A program made the position numbers and the translations under genes. The notes under the pieces were generated by a model. That model saw only the letters and a list, made by a program, of their open reading frames with translations, did no database searches and was not told where the DNA came from. A stretch of DNA of 64,000 nucleotides from Plazaster borealis (Eukaryota; Echinodermata; Asteroidea; Forcipulatida; Labidiasteridae), in contig CM037475.1 of NCBI GenBank assembly GCA_021014325.1, positions 3,317,001-3,381,000 of the forward strand, read 5' to 3'. Every line of letters begins with the position of its first letter. Position 1 is the stretch's first letter. Of this stretch, positions 59,086 through 64,000 are shown piece after piece.

Positions 59086-59639
59086 TTCCTTGCCACAACC
59101 ACGCACATTGCAACGCCGGGCTGTGGTTGTGGCTTCATATCGTCACCGACGCCACGAAGCACACAGTTTACAAAACCACTTTTTTCAGATTTCAGTTTTT
59201 ACATATTTTAAACATATTTAAACCACGGCACGTTTACATGGTTGTGGCATCAGACGTATGAAGCCCAATTCCTTGCCACAACCACGCACATTGCAAAGGC
59301 TGTGGTTGTGGCTTCATAAAATGTATGAAGCCACAACCACGGCACGTTTGCGTGGTTGTGGCATCAGACGTATGAAGCCCAATTCCTTGCCACAACCACG
59401 CACATTGCAAAGGCTGTGGTTGTGGCTTCATACGTATGAAGCCACAACCACGGCACGTTTGCGTGGTTGTGGCATCAGACGTATGAAGCCCAATTCCTTG
59501 CCACAACCACGCACATTGCAAAGGCTGTGGTTGTGGCTTCATACGTATGAAGCCACAACCACGGCACGTTTGCGTGGTTGTGGCATCAGACGTATGAAGC
59601 CACGACCACGTGACGGTGAGGGTGAGGGTTATGGTGGGG

Positions 59640-59815
59640 AGGGGGTAAGGGTGAGGGTGAGGGGTTGGGTGAGGGTTAGGGGATAGGGATAGGGTTAGGG
59701 GTAGGGGTAGGGTTAGGGGTAGGGTTAGGGGTAGGGGTAGGGGTAGGGGAGGGTAGGGGTAGGGGTAGTGGTAGGGGTAGGGGTAGGGGTAGGGGTAGGG
59801 GTAGGGTTTAGGGTT
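59640..59815 (+). repeat. Degenerate telomere-like repeat, G-strand
   Basis: Runs of TTAGGG, GTAGGG and GTAGGGG. Internal, short and degenerate, so not a chromosome end. Confidence 0.9.
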
Positions 59816-60117
59816 AGGATTGACAATAAAGGATTGACAATAACTGTCCATCCTAACCCTAAACCCTTTTATTGTGGGGGTGGGGAGGGTGAGGGTGATG
59901 AACATTCCCCTCCCCTTCCCTCTCACCGTGCCGTGGTTGTGGCTTCATGAAGCCACAACCACGGCCGTTGCAATGTGCGTGGTTGATACGCGCGAGACTT
60001 GCACACGTATGAAGCCACAACCACGGATTTTTACATGGTTGTGGTTATGAGGGTTCTTCCATGGTGAGAGGGAAGGGGAGGGGAGAGTTCATCACCCTCA
60101 CCCTCCCCACAAATGAC

Positions 60118-60205
60118 AATCCTAACCCTAAACCCTACCCCTACCCCTACCCCTACCCCTACCCCTACCCCTACCCCTACCCTTACCCCTACCCCTACCC
60201 TCATA
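60118..60205 (-). repeat. Degenerate telomere-like repeat, C-strand
   Basis: CCCTAACCCTAAACCC then many CCCCTA units; the mirror of the block at 59,640. Confidence 0.9.
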
Positions 60206-60907
60206 CGTATGAAGCCACAACCACAGCCGTTGCAATGTGCGTGGTTGTGGCGAGGAATTGGGCTTCATACGTCTCATGCCACAACCACGTAAACGTGCCG
60301 TGGTTGTGGCTTGATTATGAAGCCACAACCACGGCCTTTGCAATGTGCGTGGTTGTGGTAAGGATTCATACTTCTGATGCCACAACCACGTGCCATGGTT
60401 GTGGCAACTTCATGAAGTTGTAGGCCTCGGTTAACATTGTTTAAATATGTAAAAAAACTGAAATCTGAAAAAGGTGGTTTTGTACAGTGTGCTACTTCGT
60501 GGCGTCGGTGACGATACGAAGCCACAACCACGGCCGTTGCAATGTGCGTGGTTGTGGCAAGGAATTGGGCTTCATACGTCTGATGCCTCAACCACGTAAA
60601 CGTGCCGTGGTTGTGGCTTCATGCATGAAGCCACAACCACGGCCGTTGCAATGTGCGTGGTTGTGGTTGTTGCAAGGAATTGGGCTTCATACGTCTGATG
60701 CCACACCACGTAAACGACGGCCAGGAGACGTTTCAACCCCATTCAACACCTTTTGCATACACAACATTTTATCATAAGACAAAACAACATTGCGTACCCA
60801 TTTCAACTACCGTTACCGAGCCAATTCTATAAAATGATGACCTCTGAGTGCCCCCTCCATTTACCCCCTTATCTACATTTGCAACATTTTTACGCACTAA
60901 GAAGGGT

Positions 60908-60955
60908 GCCCATCTAGCGGGTGCCGCGCGAAGCGGCGGCGTCCCGCTAGATGAA
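60908..60955. repeat. Small GC-rich hairpin
   Basis: CATCTAGCGGG and CCCGCTAGATG arms around GTGCCGCGCGAAGCGGCGG. Confidence 0.85.
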
Positions 60956-60973
60956 GCATTGATCTCTATTAGA

Positions 60974-61113
60974 AGTTATCACACAAGCGCGAGTGGTACG
61001 CGGAAAAATATAGCGCTTCTGCATCCCATATCCAACGAGGCCGAAGGCCGAGTTGGATATGGGACGCAGAAGCGCTATATTTTTCCGTATACCACGAGCG
61101 CGCGTGTGATAAC
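60974..61113. repeat. Long palindrome, about 65-bp arms
   Basis: GTTATCACACAAGCGCGAGT and ACTCGGCC-type inverse: TATAGCGCTTCTGCATCCCA pairs with TGGGACGCAGAAGCGCTATA around a GGCCGAAGGCC centre. Arms end GTTATCACAC / GTGTGATAAC. Confidence 0.9.
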
Positions 61114-61379
61114 GTAATTATCTTCAAGCAAACTTGATGCGCAGTTAGAACACGCAATACGCAGGGTGTGATATATTATAAGCCGTGCAATATAAGTTTA
61201 TATCACACTCCTTGTTGCTATGGATCGACCAATCAGAATCGAATATTCAGGCCTGCCGCTTTGAAAGTATTGTTGCTCCTGTTACCCGAATTATAGAGAT
61301 CAATGATATGAAGCCACAACCACAGCCGTTGTTGTGGCATCGTGAGTGCAGAGTTAGTGAATTGGCGCCCTCAAGAGCC

Positions 61380-61412
61380 CGGAGACGGGGACGGGGACGG
61401 GGACGGGGACGG

Positions 61413-61450
<38 letters not shown>

Positions 61451-61455
61451 CGACG
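61380..61455. repeat. (GGGGAC)n(GGCGAC)n microsatellite
   Basis: Four GGGGAC units then about seven GGCGAC units; GGGG runs could form a quadruplex. All six-frame peptides (Arg-rich, Ser-Pro, Gly-Asp) are artefacts. Confidence 0.95.
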
Positions 61456-62660
61456 TGTCGTCTTTGGAACACCATTCGATCGGTCTCCAAGTCCTTAAAA
61501 TCCAACAAGCACATTGCAACAAACTTATACATGAAACATAATCCTGGTGGAAACATCACCAAGTAGGCCTACGGTTCGGGCCACTGTTTGCTGCAGCTTG
61601 GCTTGGGGACAATTATAAGTCAGCTTCTGCCAAAATGCCACCTCAGGATTTCGCGCATGCGGGGAGTACATCCATTTAATCCAGATGCAATAGACTGTGC
61701 AAGTCTCGCGCGTATCGGAACGAGAAAACACCTTTTTTACTTGCACCCTGTAAATACATGTAATTGGCACTGCTGTGTGGGCAAGTTGTCACGGTACAGA
61801 CAGCCACCAAACACATTTTGGAGCTTCTGGGGTTATTAAGCCAGTGGTTCCGACCACAGGTCACGGTGGTGAAAGCGCAACTATATACTTTGACTATTAT
61901 TTTAAGAAGACAAGTTACGGTAATGTATTTACCGTTTACCATTGGTTTGGACCTTGTGTAGGTTCTTGTTTTTAGTTTGTGTCCGGTTTGCCCAAAGTTC
62001 GGTATCCGTGATAATTGAATAAACAAACAGTTTTCAAAGGCTGTGGCATAGATTCACACAAGCAAGAATGTTTATTCTTTGTTTCATTATGGAGTCTGAG
62101 GCAAAGATAAAGGGTCAAATTTGTTTTGTTTTAGTGATTTCGTTCATGTTGATCTTTAAAAAACATATTTTTAAAAGAAATCGTTTGCCCAAACAAATAT
62201 TTGTCACAATAACAAACGATAAACAAGTATGTTTGTGTCGTTGATGTTTTCTTATGACATTGTTTGTTATAAATCGTTATTTAAATCTTTAATGGAAAGT
62301 CAGTATTGCTCCATTTGTAATATTAATCGATACCAATGTATCGTTCGGTTTCATGCAGACCTAATTGCACATTGTACACGGAGAAGCGAATTCTCCTATT
62401 CAAAGTAACGAAATAACACCAAGGTTGAAAAGGTAAACAATGTATTGTCCCTTCTTTATAACGTGATGTTTAGTATTCGTAATTGCATGCGTAGACTTGC
62501 TATGAGTTTAACCAACATGGCGACTGCAGCGTCAGTAAATAACAGTTTAAAAAGAAATCGATTTTACTCGACGAATGTGTGAGCTGAATTTGTGCTGTAT
62601 TTTGTTGTTACGGTAAATCCAATTCTCTTTCTCTGAGGGGTCTACGTCAAGCTGTTGTCT
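61456..62660. other. No gene recognised
   Basis: A GACTGTGCAAGTCTCGCGCG segment at 61,690-61,730 recurs at 63,415-63,457. Otherwise AT-rich. Confidence 0.4.
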
Positions 62661-62662
62661 TG

Positions 62663-62952
62663 GCAACGCTGGCAAAACGGCATCGCAGTATTATACTTCA
62701 ATTTATTTCTTGATCGTGAATTCAATTAGTAACAATCAATGGCGGCTATGCTTGGTTCAACCATAGAGCTACAATCGCACCTTCAACGTCGCATCAACAT
62801 CCCTCTAAAGGGAAGAGCCAACGCTGGCAAAACGGCATCGCAATATTATACTTCAATTTAATTCTTGATCGTGAATTCAATTAGTAACAATCATTGGCGC
62901 CTATGCTTGGTTCAACCTTCAACGTCGCAACAATATCCCTCTGGGAAGAGCC
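62663..62952. repeat. Tandem duplication of about 145 bp
   Basis: Units start AACGCTGGCAAAACGGCATC at 62,666 and 62,820 and both end GGGAAGAGCC; the second has lost about 20 bp in the middle. Confidence 0.85.
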
Positions 62953-64000
62953 ATAGCAGGCAGCCATTTTGTTTCTCATCTCGTGACGACGGTATGGTGT
63001 TCACCACATACACCGATTACGAAGTACACTCCACGTACAAACCGACCAATGAGAGTATTACATGCTAATTAAAGGGAAACATTGCCTTCTGATTGGGCGC
63101 TTTGGAATTATTACGCTAATTATTCACGGTTAAATATCCACGGACAACCTTTGTACGAAAAGAAAAAAATTGTATTTACAAAGTAGCACTTGGTGAGAAC
63201 AATTGAAAACAAAAAGTATTTACGAAGTAGCACTGTTGGTATGCAAATAAGATATCGCTTTGTAATCTACAGGAACAAAATGGAAGGAACATAGCTTGTC
63301 CAGCAAGCAACGACAAGGCACATTAAAAATGTCAATGAAAGATGCTAGGCATCTTCGATCTGATGTTAAATATAATTCCACAATCAGTTCAACCTCACAA
63401 TTTACCGGTATAGACTGTGCAAGTCTCGCGCGCGTATCGGAACGAGAAAACACGTCAAACGAAGGACATTTTTTCTCTGAAATCAAATCTTTGTTTTAAA
63501 TTATACTCAATGATAAAATCTGAACAAATACTCATTACATGTTTATAAAATCAGTTTTAGTTTATATGATAAATACACAAATAATGTGTTAATTATTATT
63601 AAAGCAAACATTAAAACTGTGGTACAAGGATGCTTATTTGATCTTAACTTTTCTGAAACCACTTACGTGGATTTGCGATGGTCACACTGTCGTAAAATTA
63701 ACGCTTGACGCAGATTAGAGGACGCTGACGCCTCAACAACCAAAAGGCTTCGCGTTATAATTACAACATCTGGCGATTATCATCGCGCATATCGGAGGTG
63801 AGCACAAAAGTATAAATTTTGTGCAGCAACCGGAAGCTGAGGTGAAGTTTAATTCTCGGGTTTTTCTTCGTTATATTGTTGAATTGATTTTACTTTCCTA
63901 TTTTTTATCACTAAATATAACATTCCCAACAACATATTGTTCATGGTCATAAACCACGTTAAACTAAAATAATTGACAAAACAAAATCTTGCACACGTAA
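62953..64000. other. Right end, no gene recognised
   Basis: Short open frames (67 and 88 codons) near 63.2-63.5 kb lack support. The end of the window is AT-rich. Confidence 0.4.

Larger units (their letters stand above)
59083..60715. mobile_element. Large nested foldback element with telomere-like blocks
   Basis: Outer arms: AATTCCTTGCCACAACCACG (59,083) and its inverse (60,550). Next, CGTCACCGACGCCACGAAGC (59,143) pairs with GCTACTTCGTGGCGTCGGTG near 60,500. Between are repeated hairpins of GAAGCCACAACCACGG and CCGTGGTTGTGGCTTC. Inside are a GGGGTAGGGTTAGGG block (59,640-59,815) and its inverse CCCTAACCC/CCCCTACC block (60,118-60,205). Longest open frames (230 and 142 codons) are repeat by-products. 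Confidence 0.9.

Noticed and set aside
59234..59926. 230-codon open frame on the - strand, Pro/Tyr-rich
   Set aside because: It is made of telomere-like units and CCACAACCACG hairpins read through.
59640..60205. A chromosome end
   Set aside because: The telomere-like blocks are short, degenerate, face each other and have unique sequence on both sides.
61185..61566. Arg-rich, Ser-Pro and Gly-Asp open frames
   Set aside because: All come from the GGGGAC/GGCGAC microsatellite.
62500..64000. A first exon of a further gene
   Set aside because: ATGGCGGC-type starts occur near 62,515 and 62,740 but lead only into short frames without splice or family support.

Overview
This window is animal nuclear DNA. 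Both genes I recognise are split into short exons by GT-AG introns, and the space between exons is packed with short interspersed repeats, foldback elements, minisatellites and decayed LINE tails. A compact AT-rich genome with tRNA-Leu-derived SINEs and many TTAAAGG-ended foldback elements suggests a marine invertebrate deuterostome, most likely an echinoderm. That placement is an inference from style and from memory of similar repeats, not a proof.

Left part (1 to 22,889, + strand): the 3' portion, twelve exons, of a sodium:solute symporter of the SLC5A6/8/12 type (sodium-coupled monocarboxylate or multivitamin transporter-like). The exons join in frame into 520 codons plus a stop. The first 110 or so codons should lie to the left of the window. 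The introns carry SINEs, foldback elements, a 69-bp minisatellite of about 2.4 kb, a 39-bp minisatellite and two LINE tails.

Middle (22,890 to 35,897): about 13 kb between the two convergent 3' ends. No gene was found. It holds a LINE tail with an internal 27-bp amplification, foldback elements, an AT-rich satellite-like array flanked by a duplicated segment, and one arm of an inverted duplication.

Right-centre (35,898 to 58,276, - strand): a complete UTP6 gene, a subunit of the UTPB part of the small-subunit processome. Nineteen exons give 588 codons plus a stop, close to the roughly 597-residue human protein, and the end QTGHL is shared with the human protein as I remember it. Just past the stop codon lie four copies of a 108-bp repeat, each carrying a degenerate copy of the last 18 codons and stop of UTP6. 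Most codon differences there are synonymous. This is the most unusual signal in the window.

Right end (58,277 to 64,000): no gene recognised. It has a 200-bp tandem repeat upstream of UTP6, a large nested palindromic element with head-to-head telomere-like repeats (59.08 to 60.72 kb), two further hairpins, a GGGGAC/GGCGAC microsatellite and local duplications.

The two genes have unrelated jobs (membrane transport and ribosome assembly) and are simply convergent neighbours. Exon edges were placed by hand from splice sites, phase and similarity to remembered family members. No alignment or transcript data were available.
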